Origin: Gymnogyps californianus
Lineage: Eukaryota > Chordata > Aves > Accipitriformes > Cathartidae
Direction: 5' to 3'
Length of the DNA stretch: 64,000 nucleotides
Assembly: GCF_018139145.2 (NCBI RefSeq)
Contig: NC_059474.1
Span: forward strand, 43,294,344-43,358,343
Positions 49,357 to 63,701 of this stretch are shown piece after piece. A program made the position numbers and the translations under genes. Below the pieces are notes generated by a model. That model did not search any database and was not told the DNA's origin. It was given only the letters and a program-made list of their open reading frames with translations. The stretch's first letter is position 1, and each line of letters starts with the position of its first letter.

Positions 49357-52300
49357 CTGTAGCCCACACACATTTAGAAAGACAAAGAAAAAAATAACAT
49401 AAAAGATTGGTTCAGGCTCATCGCACACAAGAAGACATTACACTCTGCTGCAAAAATCTGAATTGCTACTGAAATCAGCACATGATGCTTTGAAGTGTTT
49501 AATGGCATTCACAAAGAAATAACGTGCTGGAATAAACTTTGTTTAAAAGGTAGTGAGACATTTCTGAATGCTAAGCAAATTGTACACACCTACAATTTAA
49601 AGCTATTCCCTGTCCTATTTTGGTAGAATTAATGCTTTCTGCATATCTTGTGTACTGGCTTGCTTTGACCACAGTCTAATCCATTTCAATTTAACTTGCT
49701 ACTCCCTTCTTCCTAATACTCTCCGATTCTCCACACAGGATGTTTGATTTTTGTCTATCATGCCCAGTCAACATAATATAATCCCATGGTACAGGTTACA
49801 TATTGCTAAACTTTAAATAGGTTTACTTCTGCCTCAGATCAGGAACATAAACTGGTTTTCTAGCACTGGATTTTTATATATTTATATAATACAGATTCCA
49901 CTACCAAAAAGGTATGCCTTACAAAAGGGCTGGGTTTAGGTACAGGCAAAACAGACACTTATCTGGGGTGATTTATTACTAGGTAAAAGCACAGCCTTTT
50001 TGTTTACGTCCGGTCAATCAAGCATTTTCCAGTGCAGGCTGCCTGAAGAGCTAGTCCATGTTCTCAGTCTGCATTGCTTCCATGAAGGTACCAGCTCCCG
50101 TTTTTTTTGTTTGATTCCCTCATATCAGCTAGTCCTATTCTCATAGGCTGCTCCCTGATTTATCCATATCTCTAGCAGCCCAGCAAGTATGAGAAGTGGG
50201 TAGTTCTTTTTTTACAGGGGCTGCTATGCATTTTTGCAAGGGATGGTAGATTGGTGAGTCACTAAAGGAAAATCATTAGGGAACAGCCTTCCTTCCATTC
50301 TCGAATTTTCACTATGTCCTGAAAACAAATTTTGCCAAGTGTTTCTGAGCTGCAGTCCCACAAACTCACTCTGATCTTTATCACTCTTCCTTCCCTTCCT
50401 CTCACCCCATAATCTTAATCTGTGCTTTTCCATGTTGTCTCTTTTCCCTCCTTTTCCTCTTCTTCCTCTGCCACCTCAAAATTCAAATCTTGCTGTGGTG
50501 ACGATAAAGACAAAATGAGTAATTCTTGACAGCAAGCTTCAAAAGTGATCTTTCATTCTCTTCCCCCCATATGCTTTTAGTTTCCTACTGTAGCAACGAT
50601 TTTTTAAAAGAATAAATAAATGTAACCACAGAAATTTATGGAGAGTCAGTTCAAATTAAAAGATGATGGTATTTTCAAAAACAATTTTTAAAGACTTAAA
50701 AACTGCCACCAAAAAATTTGATATTTTTCCTTTAGTTTGTACATGTTTATGAGAGAATTTTTGCAGTTACATTCCAGTAATACTTCAGAATTAAACTTTT
50801 ATTTTCCTCCCTATCAGATGATTTTCCCCTGCCCCCCAAAACCAAAGTAACCCCAAGGAGTTACAGAACCCCCCTACCTATTTAGTAAAAGCATGCAACA
50901 CTACAGGATGGCAATCAATAACACACAATAACAATCAGTGAGGAGCCTTTAGAAACGAACTGCCTCACTTTGATTGCTCTTTTTTTCTTATTAGTAAACT
51001 ACATGTAATTAACAGAAATTAAAAATATGTTACAAAACTTTCTTCTGAAAATATTAGATTGTAAAACTTGAGATTTCATGCTTATTTCAGAATGCAGAGT
51101 TAATGAACCTAACAGATTTACATATAAGACAATTCCCCTTAACACCCAGAACTGTGGGCAAGCCCTCTGTGTTTATGAACAATAGATCTTTTATTCCTGA
51201 AGGCAAAAAAATGTTGATAGTAGCATTAAAACCATATGTAATTGTCTTCTGTAATTAAAAGACTAACAAGTCCCTTTTCTGTCTTCTGTTGTGCCCAGAC
51301 AGCACACACAGAAAGTATCATTTTTGGAAGGAACTAACAAACTTCCATTTGTTTACTCAGTAGACCCTTTTGGCCTACTTTTACAACTCTTGGGCTTGGA
51401 GACAAATCTATTCTGTCAGCTCGATTGCCAAAATTAACATTTCTCTTCCCCCTCTTCTCCTCCTTTCCTCTCTTGTCACAAGTCCTCCCTTCTCCCGGTG
51501 TGAGGACCTCTGCTACTATTTCTGCTTATTAGACCTTCAGAGTCCTAACCTCTGTGCAGCCTTTCCTAAGTTACATTTTAAATGATATGCACAAGAGAGA
51601 GGTTAATTCAATTTCTAGACAATCACAGACAAAGGCCTGTAATATGAGGCTCTACTTAACCATTAGTTCTATTTTTCTTTCCTTTCCAGAAACATCCTGC
51701 AAAGGAAAACCTCTCCTCCAAGCTTAATTATTTTCTCAGATAGATCCCGTTTTAGTTTCATGCAAATTGTATGGCTTTCTACTGTCTCCCGAAGTCCATG
51801 CTCACAAAATGTTTAAGAAACTGTGATAAGCATATGAACCTAAAAAAAAAATCCGTTTATTTTTTTTGTCAGATGACATTTAATAAGCAAACTGTTTTCT
51901 TAGGAGGACAAGTTCTACACTGTCCCTTGATTCATGCATAGACACAGTCAGCCTCAAGTAGTGGGAGCTATTCCTCAACACTGGTTGGGACTGAGACTCA
52001 TTGCATCACATCAGTGACATACCACTGAAAACGAGTCCTGACCTGCTACATCAGACACTGTCTGCTGCAGACAAAAACACGTAAGTAAGCAATTCGATAC
52101 AAAATTACCTCAGCCATCATTAAGGTGATGTTTGATGAATGAGAAACAGGCCTGGTGTGGGACTGCACTGTTTATTGTGGAAAGAAGAATTCACCTTCAC
52201 AATGGACAAAAGCAAAGTTACTTTAAATGAAGAACACTGGAGTAGACTTAGTTCTATTCTCTTTCCTTTTCTAATTGTATTTTTTTTTCTTTTCTATCTA

Positions 52301-55300
52301 CATGTTGATAAAAGGAGAGGATTAATTAAAGTGAATTTCTTTTGGAGATTACATCAAAATCAAGTGAATGAGAAAATACTCAATTGAAGTACTCATCCTG
52401 CAATAACTTGCTAGTTGCCGGTTCAGTTCAAGAGAGTTTGTGAACTAAAAAAGGGTCAGCTAATAAAAATAAATGAAGAATTTTTTGCCCAAACACACAC
52501 TGAATTTTAGTTTTCCATCTTTTATATAGTATGGGCTATTACAGAGCACAAAACTGCTATCTACAGGCCCCATGAACCTTACTGCCATTACACTTGGAAT
52601 AGTCATGGTAAGAGGATTTTCTGCTCCTAAGGACTGAAAAAGATTCAAAGACAAATCTTTGAAACATTCTCTCTTTCTGCAGAGGGATCACCAAAGCAAG
52701 CAACAAATCACTATCAAAGGGAGACTGAGCCAAAGAAACCAGGAGGACTCATGGCTAGACACAGAAAAACAGCCACAAAGCAAGTCTTACAAGAAAATTC
52801 CAGCTTTATGCTAACTAGGGCAGCATTAACTCATGTCCAGTCTGTTCCAGCCTACTGATCCTCTTGGGGATAAAAGGATTACTATCTAGCTGTGAGAAGG
52901 CAATAATGCTTCTGGAGAGCCAAAATACCCCAAACCAAACCAAAACCAAAAGACACTGAAAATAACACAAAGGAACAAACGCACTGCAGATGTTTTGCGA
53001 AAAAGAAAATTTCCTGTATAGAGAACATTGGTTTAAAAAGACATCTATTTCACAGGTTCTGGACACCAAGTACAAAAATTATCTACTCATTTCCCTATTC
53101 CTTTGTTGTAGGTTCTCAATATTTTATAACGTGTGCAGATAGAAATAAACAGGCAGAGAGACCAACAAAAGGTTTTGCGTATGTGTGTACATATCAGTCC
53201 ACAGAATAAGAACTCAAGCTTGCATCCTAGGTGCATTCCTGCAGGCCATGCTAGCACTCATGCAAATTTGTAGAGAACTGTCCCCTTGAAAGAGAACAGA
53301 AACTACTGTAAGATATCAGATAAAGGCTGGCAAAAAAAATCAAATAAAGGGAACATACATTTTATGTAACTGGAATTCATTTTATTAGTCATTAAGTATC
53401 TTGCCAAATTTCTCTGTTACACTGAATTTCTCTGTTCTTTCCTACTTTCTTCTTCATTCGCTTTCCTCTATTTCTCTTCCTGCCTGCATTTCCACTGTAC
53501 CACTCTTTGCCTTGCTTTTCTCCAGCTACGCTCAGTTTTCACCTACATTGTATCTACTGTATGTTAAAATGATAGCAATTAAGCATTTAATGCAGACACT
53601 GAAACACAATCGCTAGACTGGAAAGTCAATACTCCAAGGAAGCAAACTAGAGGTAGTTTGGTAGCAGGGGAGCAATGATTAAGATACTTGCTTTTCACGC
53701 TTCAAAGCCTACTTTGCTTTTCCACTGGCTACATTATTGTATGACAGCAAAACTAGAACAGCAAACAAAAAAGGACAGTCAGATGCCAGGTGAGCAGCAG
53801 TTCATGCACACTGACATCAAGTAGCAATTCACACAATATGTCTTTCTTTTTCCACTCTTCTTTTCTTTATGCCCTCACAACCCTCCATGCATGGAAATAC
53901 ATACAAGCACGTGTGTCTGGGATTTTAATGACTGAACAAAATATAAACAGAGTTGAACAGTACACTGACTGAGTAAGCACCAGGGCCTTAAGAAAAACAG
54001 TTCAAGGTTCTCTCTAATGCATAATCCTGCTGGAACTTGTGCTTTTTGAGAGTCACTGAGGAATAAAGAGGTTTTCCTTTCTGCACACTCTTAAAAGTTA
54101 ATTTAAAATGGCAGCTGAAGTGAAACTTTAAGATATAGCCTTAGGGAAGAATTATAATAGGGAACTCTGACCACTACAAAAAGTGCAGAGAGATAAGTTG
54201 TAAATTAAAAAGTAATTTTATCCTTAGTGGTGTTAAGTACGTCCAGCAAGAAAATTTAAAATGAAGTACTCTGACTTTCCTGTACTGGCAGAATCAGCGT
54301 TTCCATCACAATACTGTGTAACTTCCATTTCGTTTTTTCTCCATTGAAATTAAGCTGTCCAACACTTCCAGACTGTAAAACATTACTACTTAAAGAATTT
54401 AACTTGATTTTTAAAAGAAATCAACTTCGCCATATAAGATTTAGAGTACACTGCAGTAATCAGATTATTCAGATGCTTATGTTCTTTGCACACTGCTCAA
54501 TTTTCATGCAATATACAATTTCATTATTTGTATGGGCAATTCATAAAAGAGTTACCAATAACAACATACATACTTTAAATATTTGTATTTTGTAATCTTA
54601 AAAGAAAATGAAGATCTGAATATAGATGCTGGTGCTTTGCCTGAACCTCCAATTAAGAAAATGGCTCTATATACTGAAAACCACAGAAGCCAATTTTATA
54701 ATAAAAAGTATGTTACATTATAAACAGTATACATTATATACTTATTCAGAATTTAACTGATTCTTCAGGTGTTGCACAGTGTTCTCCAAGCTCTCACAAA
54801 TTTCAATGAGGACTTCACATCCAGCTGAGTAAATTGCATGATTAGGTAGTTGGGGACCAAAACTGCCCTATCAAAGTGTGAAAAAAATGGCAAGAGAATA
54901 CCAAAATGGCTGTATTTTCAAGACACTCATCAACATTTCAGCCCGCCATTTCCTACAAATTAATTCTGCTCCCTCTGAAGTCAAGCTTTGCATAATGCTC
55001 TGTGCAATGATGCAAAGAGGAAGGGGTACAGAAGGTAACAGATGTGACCACCTGAGCCACAGGCTACAAAGCTTCCAAGAACAGCGAGCAATGGCCTCTG
55101 TTGCTGTTTGCAGGCTGCAGTGACTCCAAAGATAATTTGTTTAGCTTATTCCTGTCATTAGGAAAATTCCTTCCCTACGTTCTTATATAGATTTTCCAAG
55201 TCTCTTTCTGTTCACTTTACCTGTGGGACAAGGATTCTGCTCTGCTTCAGCATTTTGGCTGGGGAAACAAACTGAAAGTTATCTTGAGCTTTTGAGAGCT

Positions 55301-55565
55301 CCAGACAAGATATTCAGAGTTACAGCAGAGATCCTGCCTGTAGCACATATCATTCTCTCTGAGTACTGCAACGTTCCACAGCCTTACATAGCTGTGTACA
55401 GTTAATTACAAAAGAAAAACAGTATTGCCAGACTTGATTAAAAATTAATTGTTCTGTCTTAAAATCACAGGATTAGCTTAAAAGTTCTTAAATTTTTTTA
55501 AGATTGTATCTTGTCTCTGTCTTTGCAATTTTTGGTCTCACTTTATAACTTTTAAGTGTAGAAGC

Positions 55566-55598
55566 TTTTAAAAAATATATTTTTTATATTTTTTAAAA
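55566..55598 (+). repeat. Perfect A/T inverted repeat (14-bp arms, 5-nt loop)
   Basis: Arm TTTTAAAAAATATA (55566-55579), loop of five T, and arm TATATTTTTTAAAA (55585-55598), an exact reverse complement. All A/T, so the hairpin is weak and may only reflect low complexity. Confidence 0.8.
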
Positions 55599-55750
55599 AA
55601 CTATTTTTAATGGAGCACCCTAGTCAAAACAATTGTGCGCGTTATGATATGAGCTAAATGAGTAAAGATATTTGCAATAGTGACTACATCTCCACTGAAT
55701 TAAAGGTTCAGGACAAATTTGTCCTGAAATATAAATCCTTAATTTTTTCC

Positions 55751-55770
55751 TTTTTTTTTTTTTTTTTTTT
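55751..55770 (+). repeat. Poly-T run (20 T)
   Basis: Homopolymer of 20 T, with a second shorter run around 55838-55849. Confidence 0.85.
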
Positions 55771-58535
55771 GAGAGTCTTAAAGATGTGGCCTTGGTGTGG
55801 GAACAGTATAAGCAGTAATTTAAATAAAGAAGTTGATTTTTTTTTTTTACATTTATCAGAATATGACTATGTACTATGGAAAATTATAGAGAAGAATGAG
55901 TTAATAAAGCAAAACCATCTAATTTAGTAAAATTTAATTGTTATAAATTGCACGTGTCTGTGTTAATCCTGCATTCTTATAAAGTCTAGAAGATATGCAT
56001 GATGTGATGCAGTAATGAAATATCTAGATGTAAAGGAAAAAATAGTGTGATTTAAAGAACAAAACTGAATTACATTCCATGCCTATAATGAAGAAGTTTA
56101 ATGCTAATCTTTTCTTTATAGAAACCAGAGATAGTATATCATATAGAAAAGAGGTACAGCTGTATGACTTATTTGGATATGTAATCCAAAGCTATTTATT
56201 TGTGATTAATAAACCCCTCTGTCATAACAGGCTGTGCAGGAAGTTAAGGTAATGTTCACTACTGGCTACTCACTTCTTGCAGGAGTAACTTTTTTTAAAA
56301 CTGGATACATTCTTTTTTTTTTTTAGAACTCTGTGATTGTAAGAAAAATATCTAAATATTTAATAGAAGAACAATGAAAAGCATTAGGCAACTTTCTTGT
56401 TGAGCTGGCTTCAAAGCCTCATAGGTACATTTATGACATACAGCAAAGAAACCAGGGAAATGACTCTTGTGGTTGACTGTACTGTGGTGTTGGGGCAAAT
56501 GATATTTCACAAATACATCCAATGGTATCCAAATGAGATAACACATTTCCGGTAGTCCTGTTTCATCATGCAGAACAAAGATGTCTGTGCAGCTGTATAT
56601 ATTCAGTAAGAACAGCAAGGAGATCATATTTCTTTAACTGGCTAAAAAGGCAGTCAATATTAAAGGAAAAATCTATATGTTTTCTTCTCTAACCAGAATG
56701 AACAAATATCGTATGCCTATAAAGCAATTTCTTCTAAAAAATATTGCTTATGTTACAGTCAACCTTCATATATGAAATTACAGACTGCTGAACTGTATGC
56801 TGAATAACTTATTTTCCATTTCTAAAGTCCAAGGTTTAAATCCTACCTCATAACCTACTTTGATTTATCTTTGCCCTTTGCCCCAAAAGATTTATCTTTT
56901 TTCCTTATCTTTGTCCATCACCAAAACACAAAGTACCTTATTACTCTTGATCCTAACTGTATGTTTTCTGAAGACAAAAGCATTGACCAGGTGTAGGTGT
57001 AACCCATAGATTTCACAAACAGTTTCAGAAACCTTACACAGAACTTTGTTTTCCGTATTTGCGCACAAGCCCACGCTAGAAATGTGTCACTTTCAGAAGC
57101 AGCAATTTAACTGACAAATAGATGTGGACAGATAATTCAGTTCCTTCTAGATTTGGGCAATCATCACATCAAGAAAGAGAGACAATACTGTGCAATTTAA
57201 GGACCAATTATGTAGTGCAAACTGCAAACCACCTTTTACAACAAGCATGTGGATTATTTGCCACACATACAGCTAGTTATTTAAAAATAAAAATGCCTTC
57301 TCATTTCATTAAGTAACTTCTACGACTAGTGAATTTGGGCATATATAAATTTACAAATTATGTGTCCGTGTTCATATATGTAAATAAAAAACATGAATAA
57401 AAAAAGAATAATTTATATGCAATTTAAGATACTAACATTTCCATACTTTTATCTGTAAGACATTTTTGAGGGCTGTTGGACTTACTAGATAACTGCAAGT
57501 TAACTTAATGAGATTCTTTATAGCAGTCATGTTCTTCAGAAAATTCAGAAATTTTATTGCAGAACAAGTGATTAACAATATTTAGTGTAACAATTTCCCT
57601 ACATCATCTCTTCTTGGACAGTTTCTTCACACTTTACTATTTTCTGGAGCATTATTTTGTACCTGACATCTTCAAGTCTATAGGAGGATATTTTATATAA
57701 TCTTCTATTTGACTAAGCTTGAGTTTCTGGCACATATGTGGGTACAACCACCACTTACAACTCAACTGTACATCCAAGATATATCTCCTAAAGTGGCTTT
57801 TGAGATGAAGTGCAGTCTGTGCAAAGATGGCTAGAGCTTCTTCGCAGGTACCTAAGAAATAACTCTGCTGCCTCACAGGTTAGCCAGACTGAGGAAGAAT
57901 AAATTGGAATAATCGAAGGGAAAACTACTACTCTCCTCAAAAGTCAGAGTAGGCACCTTCTGGCACAACTGAAGAGCCAAAAGAACTCTTTGCTCCACTA
58001 CAATTACAGTTCTGTATTTCAGTAATGAAAGCAATCACTCAACAACTTGGATGGCTGTGCTTAACAATATGTAATTTTTTCAAGCTCTCGTTACGTGTTG
58101 AAATTGAAATAAATTTCCTTCAGAACAAAGCCAATACTGCCTCTCAACAAAACACTTTCAACTTCAGGCGGCTAAGCTGTTAAAGGCCAAGATTGAAAAA
58201 TCTCTTCCTTTCACTTAAAATTATTTTCCTTAGATATAAGACCCCAAAATTTAATTATAAAAGCCTGCAAACATCAGGGAAAAAAAGAGAGATTGGATTG
58301 GAAATAGCAGCAAGCTGCAATAACCAGCAGTTATTTATATATTTTTTTAATATACTTCATATATATATATGTTTTCTCAATAACATTAAATATGAGATAT
58401 GGCAAATAATTGAATAGTTGCAAATTCCCACTTGTTCTTAGCCCCCAAATTACACCATTTAGGTTTGGAAAATGGTTGTTTGTTTCATAAATACAGTAGT
58501 AAAACCATCTGTAACTCCTCTGGGTTTCAGAGTTT

Positions 58536-58573
58536 AAAAAAAAAAAAAAAGAAAAAAAGGAAAAAAAAGAAAG
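58536..58573 (+). repeat. A-rich run with G interruptions
   Basis: Runs of A broken by single or double G. The lysine-rich open frame over it is an artefact of the repeat. Confidence 0.85.
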
Positions 58574-61500
58574 GAATCACAAACCAAAACCTGCAAATAC
58601 TAATGGATCATAATCTGGTCTGCAATTTGCAAAATTATTTAAAATGCATTAAAAAGGAAAATTCTTTGGCCTTCTGACATATCTACAAATGCAATTCTCC
58701 ATAATGGGTTAGTAAAAACAAAACAAAAGCCAAGAAGCAGGACAGTAGATACAGAAAAAGAATGTTCATACAGTAGTTTTGTGGTACATTTACCTGTATT
58801 TTAGAAGACTTTGTGCTAAAATCAATACCGCTAAAATGAGCAGTAAGTGAGAGGAAGAATGAAGCAAAGTACAAGTTCAAATTAAACCAGGCCGAGTACG
58901 TACAGCTAATGTACATTCATTTCATTCCTTAACATTCCATGCAACTTTCTCATTTTGTCTTTTTAGGTTTCATATTTTGCTGGAAGCTTTTTTTTTCCTT
59001 TTGTAATATCTTATACATTTCGATCTCCACAGCAATGTAGGCGATGGCTTGCCACTAATACCAATAAACATGGAAGCTGCTTCCATGTATCAAAGCACAA
59101 AGACAGGACAGTTTATAAATGTGAAGAATGAGGAACTGCAGTCATAAAAAGCTTGACAATACCTGACTCTGCAGTTCTGTCCCTAATATTATTGTAGATG
59201 CTTTCATTAATTTTTTAATGTAATTCAGGTTTAAAAGATTACCAGATATAACCCTTCATTTTCCATACTTTTAGAGTTTTATGCTCTCAGAGGATTATCA
59301 CAGAACTGTGAAACACTCTATACAGAATTCAGCACTGTACACAAGAAAAAACCCAGCACCTGAAACACGCACTTTTTGCATTTAACTACTTACTACATAG
59401 GATCCCCTATAGTTTTAGGGCATGAAATGCCAGACAGTGAGTGATAATTTCTTTCTTTCTGGCAGGTAATTAAATTGACTGGTTTTGTACAACTTTCTTC
59501 TTGGGCCTGGAACATCTTACCCTGAAGTCAAAGTGTGGTAGACATTATCTGCATTTCAGATTGTTCCACTAATTCATTTGTCAGTAAGTCAAGCAGACCC
59601 CTTCTGATTGTGTCTGTAGTTGTGCCAGCAGAAATTGATTTTTGCTGTTTTGTTTCATGCAAAGATTATAATCTCTTCCCCAAAAATCGGAATATTAGAT
59701 TTCCAAAATAGAGATGCTGCTCCATGTTTTTCACCTCATGGCTAAAGGAACCCTTTGCCACACATAGAAATACATGCATACAAATTTTCTCTCCAAAATG
59801 TATTCCAAAGATAATCCAGGAAACTCTGCCTGTTTTGTTTTCTATTGAGCGTCCTCAAATATTTGTTTAAATGAAGTAGTCTTCAAATGCAACTAGCCCT
59901 GTACTGAGAGTCAGTAGTGGGGGAAGCATATGAGAACAGAGTTACAGTTTAGTGCTTCAGAAGAAACACACATATGTTATTAGAGATAACATTCCTGGTT
60001 TCATACAGTCTGTTCTCAGCCTCAGAGCGTGCTGGAAAAGCCAACTAGAGCAGCATACTATGCCTCCCTCATTTCATTCCACCATTCCCTCCCCTCATCC
60101 ATTTTTCCCATTCTGTTAGGTTAGGCATACCCTAATGTGTATTTTCAGTAAGAACATTCACCATAATTTTCCAAAGTGTCTAGCACGTCACACCTATCTT
60201 ACTGAACATAAGCACTGGACCACACTGTAACAACAGTCTAGACAGGATCTAATGGTTCAGAACAACAGTTCCCACTCATCTACAGTGAACATCGGCAATT
60301 GCACAATGAATGTTCTTGTGTCTGAGGTAGCTGAATAAAAATGTTTCTCTAAAGAAAAGCTCAATGAATAGGACTTTGAGCACTGAAACAGCAATTGAAC
60401 ATGAGATAATTAGATATGTTTTATTATTGAGAAACAGACGTTAAGCACTTTGTCCACTGTCACCCAAGAAAGGTAAGAGCCAGGTCAGAAGTCAGCTTCC
60501 ACTGCCTTAACTCTAAGACCATCTTCCATGCACTGACCAGGTCTCTAGAATAAGAACAGATTCTGACCTTGCATTACCAGATGTACTGTTAGCCATAAAG
60601 CTATTATTCAATCTTTTAAAAAGCTAGCAGATCGGAATGAAGAGACTGATGTAAGTTATTATACAGCACTGCATGGTAATGAAGTACTGGAATTTCATTC
60701 TTAGGGGTCTGTTTGCCTGTTGTTGCAGAAGGATTTATGTGGCCACCTTCCACTAATTCTGAGGGCAGTTATGCACCTAAGTCTCCAGTGCGCACACTAA
60801 ATAACTGTAACTATATTCACTTAAATTGCAGATACCATCACTTGGCTTATTCAGACCTTGGCTTACATCAAGTTACCACTTCTGGTACTTGATAGGAAAA
60901 TAACATGATCACTTAAGGGAAGAAAAGAAAGAAAATTAAAAGCAGTGAAGACTGTTACAGCAGGTTAAAAAAATTAAGAATTTGATAATCACATGTAAAA
61001 TGCTGAACATTTTTCAGACCCAAAGAACTGTTGAGGCTTGTAGGATTAACATGATTGTTTGTCTAGCTGAAATGGAATGCATATCATCTATAACAGAAAT
61101 GCTGCTCTTAGCTATCCATTATAACTGTATACTCCTTTGACCAGAAATGGATTTTGAACTAGCATGCTGTCATTATTTTGCCTGCATGGGGAGGGGAAAC
61201 TCTTACAGAACTGCCAGGCATAATCTTCCAGTGGAATAACGTTTTCAACTTTGAGGGAAGGACTGTAAAGAGTTAAGAGCAAAGAAAAAGATGGAAAGTT
61301 ACAAGGATAAAATTGCATTTACACAGTTTAAATTCTATACATAAGGTAGATTGCATTTAATATGATTGTGGTGAGTTAATTAGTGGCAAGTTCATGTCTG
61401 GCAACACACATTTCAGATGAAGCAGTAATACTTTTTCTCAAAACCATAATACTTAAAAAGGGGAGGAAGCTGAGAAGTATTTTAGACCAATCACTCTAGC

Positions 61501-62564
61501 TCATAGAAAAAAAACAACAACATTCAATTATGAAACATTAATAACTTGCAAATCAACAATAAGTAAAAAGAAACCTTCATCCAGGGTGTGTAGTCTAATT
61601 CATACCGAAAACACGGAAGTGGCAACTGCGGAACTTGCAGGTTTACCTTCAGAACTGGCAGATATCTTGCTGGAGTTATGAAAGGTAGAAAGTTATCAAA
61701 TCAACTTTGACATGTATTGCAATCACTGTGCTTTTCATAGGCACAGTTAAATGATGCCTACAGAAGAGAGTTATCTACATTATTGTAGCTGAATAAACCC
61801 TTTTATTTGCATCTGCAGCATTAGCTAAACCAGACCAGATTAAATACAAAATAAAACCCTACATATCCAATACAAAACTGTTTCTTTCTTATATGGATAC
61901 TGTTCCTACAATCGTCTACCTTTTTCTTACTTCCCAGTTGCTTCCAAGCCAGAGTCAGTAAATATAACTTTGTTGACTGGAAGATAAAATACTTGATTCA
62001 TGCAGGTCAGGTCAGCAACTTAGTAGCTGAGAACAAAGGAAGAAAGGTGTCATCAGTTTTGTCAGTGCCTTGCATTAAGTGCGACAGCGGTCAAATTTAC
62101 TCAGTGAGGCTCAGCCTGCGGAGATTGGCATCATTCTGCAGAGTGTTGCAGGATGTAGAGAACAAGCACCTCAGCACTTCACTGACTACAGTTTTCAATA
62201 GTAGCAGCAGGTCTTGAATGGCTGGGATGCCAACAGAGGAAACTTCCATCACTGAAGCATTCAAGATTAGGATGACCTGTATTCGCAGTCAGTTGCAACA
62301 GTTGAGTCTATTTCATGTATTTACAGATAACAAAAGCAGCAATCATATAGTTAGAACAGATGATTTGGCTGAAGTTGGTGGCTCTATGTAATCATTTCTG
62401 TTAACGATCATCACAATTTTCATCTCCTAAGCTTTAAACAAAGTCCTCATGCAAGTGCCCTCAGGACTATCAGGAAATAAAATGTGGTTTTTGTGTGTTT
62501 GTATGAGGTACCCAACAACGTATATAAACAAAATCTCAGAAAAAAATTCACATGCCTTCTGTTT

Positions 62565-62580
62565 AAAAAAAAAAAAAAAA
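62565..62580 (+). repeat. Poly-A run (16 A)
   Basis: Homopolymer of 16 A in the upstream intron, with a T-rich stretch about 40 bp further on (near 62617-62636). Confidence 0.85.
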
Positions 62581-63701
62581 TCACTAGTAACCACTTATAC
62601 TCTGGTTCTTGGGGTTTGTTTTTTTTTTGTTTGTTTAATCAACAATTTCCTAATATTTTCTTGTTCGTAAATAAAATCAGAAATTTGTAAATAGAGACTA
62701 TTGTGCTGTTTTGGGGTCTTGATAATTTTGTGGTTTGAATGTTTTTCTTTAGTAATGCCTGAAACAGTGAGCAAAAGCAGAAGTTCTGATCATTCCAGTT
62801 CAATTTTCATTTAAAATATTTATCTTTCTATAGAGTGTTTTCTTAAGTTTTATTTATTTTGAACTTTTTCTTTATTTTTCACATTTGCTTGACATCCCAG
62901 AAGCCAATAGGAGTTAAATACTCAAGTCTCAGCAATAATGCAGCTAATTTGCACTATTTCTAAATGGCTAAATTTTTTCTCAAGTTTTGTTTTTCAGTTA
63001 TGGATGCAGTCTTTGCCAAATATGCTGAAGTCCCCTTCATCCATGCAGCTAATTCTTGCTATCTTGCATGCATTCTTTAATTTGTAATTCAGACTCAGCG
63101 ACATTGACTACTTTCTTTATGTAAGGACAACTGGAAAATTTTGAGAAAGCTATTTAAAGAGAAATTCAGGGAAGGAGATTATTAAAGCTAGATCTGAGGT
63201 CACCTGCATAATCATTGAAATACAGCAAACAATCAAAAAATTAACTTTCTTTCAGTAATAATTTAATAACCAGAAAAGCCAGAGGACTTCAGACACTTTG
63301 CAAACCCACATTTATAGCATGTTAAATAGTTTCTAAGCCTACTGGTCTGGACTGAAACTGGAAGCTTTCTGAATTAATTTCCAACATTAACTAGCAAAAC
63401 AATAGATCAGCAATACTGATTATACCTGTTCTGATTCATAATGTAATATTATCAAAGATATTTTTCACAGTTGCTGGTGAAAAAAAAGGCTTGATCTCTA
63501 CGTAGCAGCTGTCATCTTTACAAATAACTGTATTTTTCTTTGGCATGCTATTTCCTTATATCCTACCTCAGAGGTAAGTACAATAACAGACATAGCAAAA
63601 AGCTACCTGTTAAAAGAGCTAAAATAAGATTCAAGACTTTGGACTCCCACATAGCATCTGTGGTGTCCTAGGACAGATTTAGAGCGTGCTATGTGAAAGC
63701 G

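Noticed and set aside
58432..58677. Lysine-rich plus-strand open frame
   Set aside because: Produced by an A/G homopolymer-like repeat.
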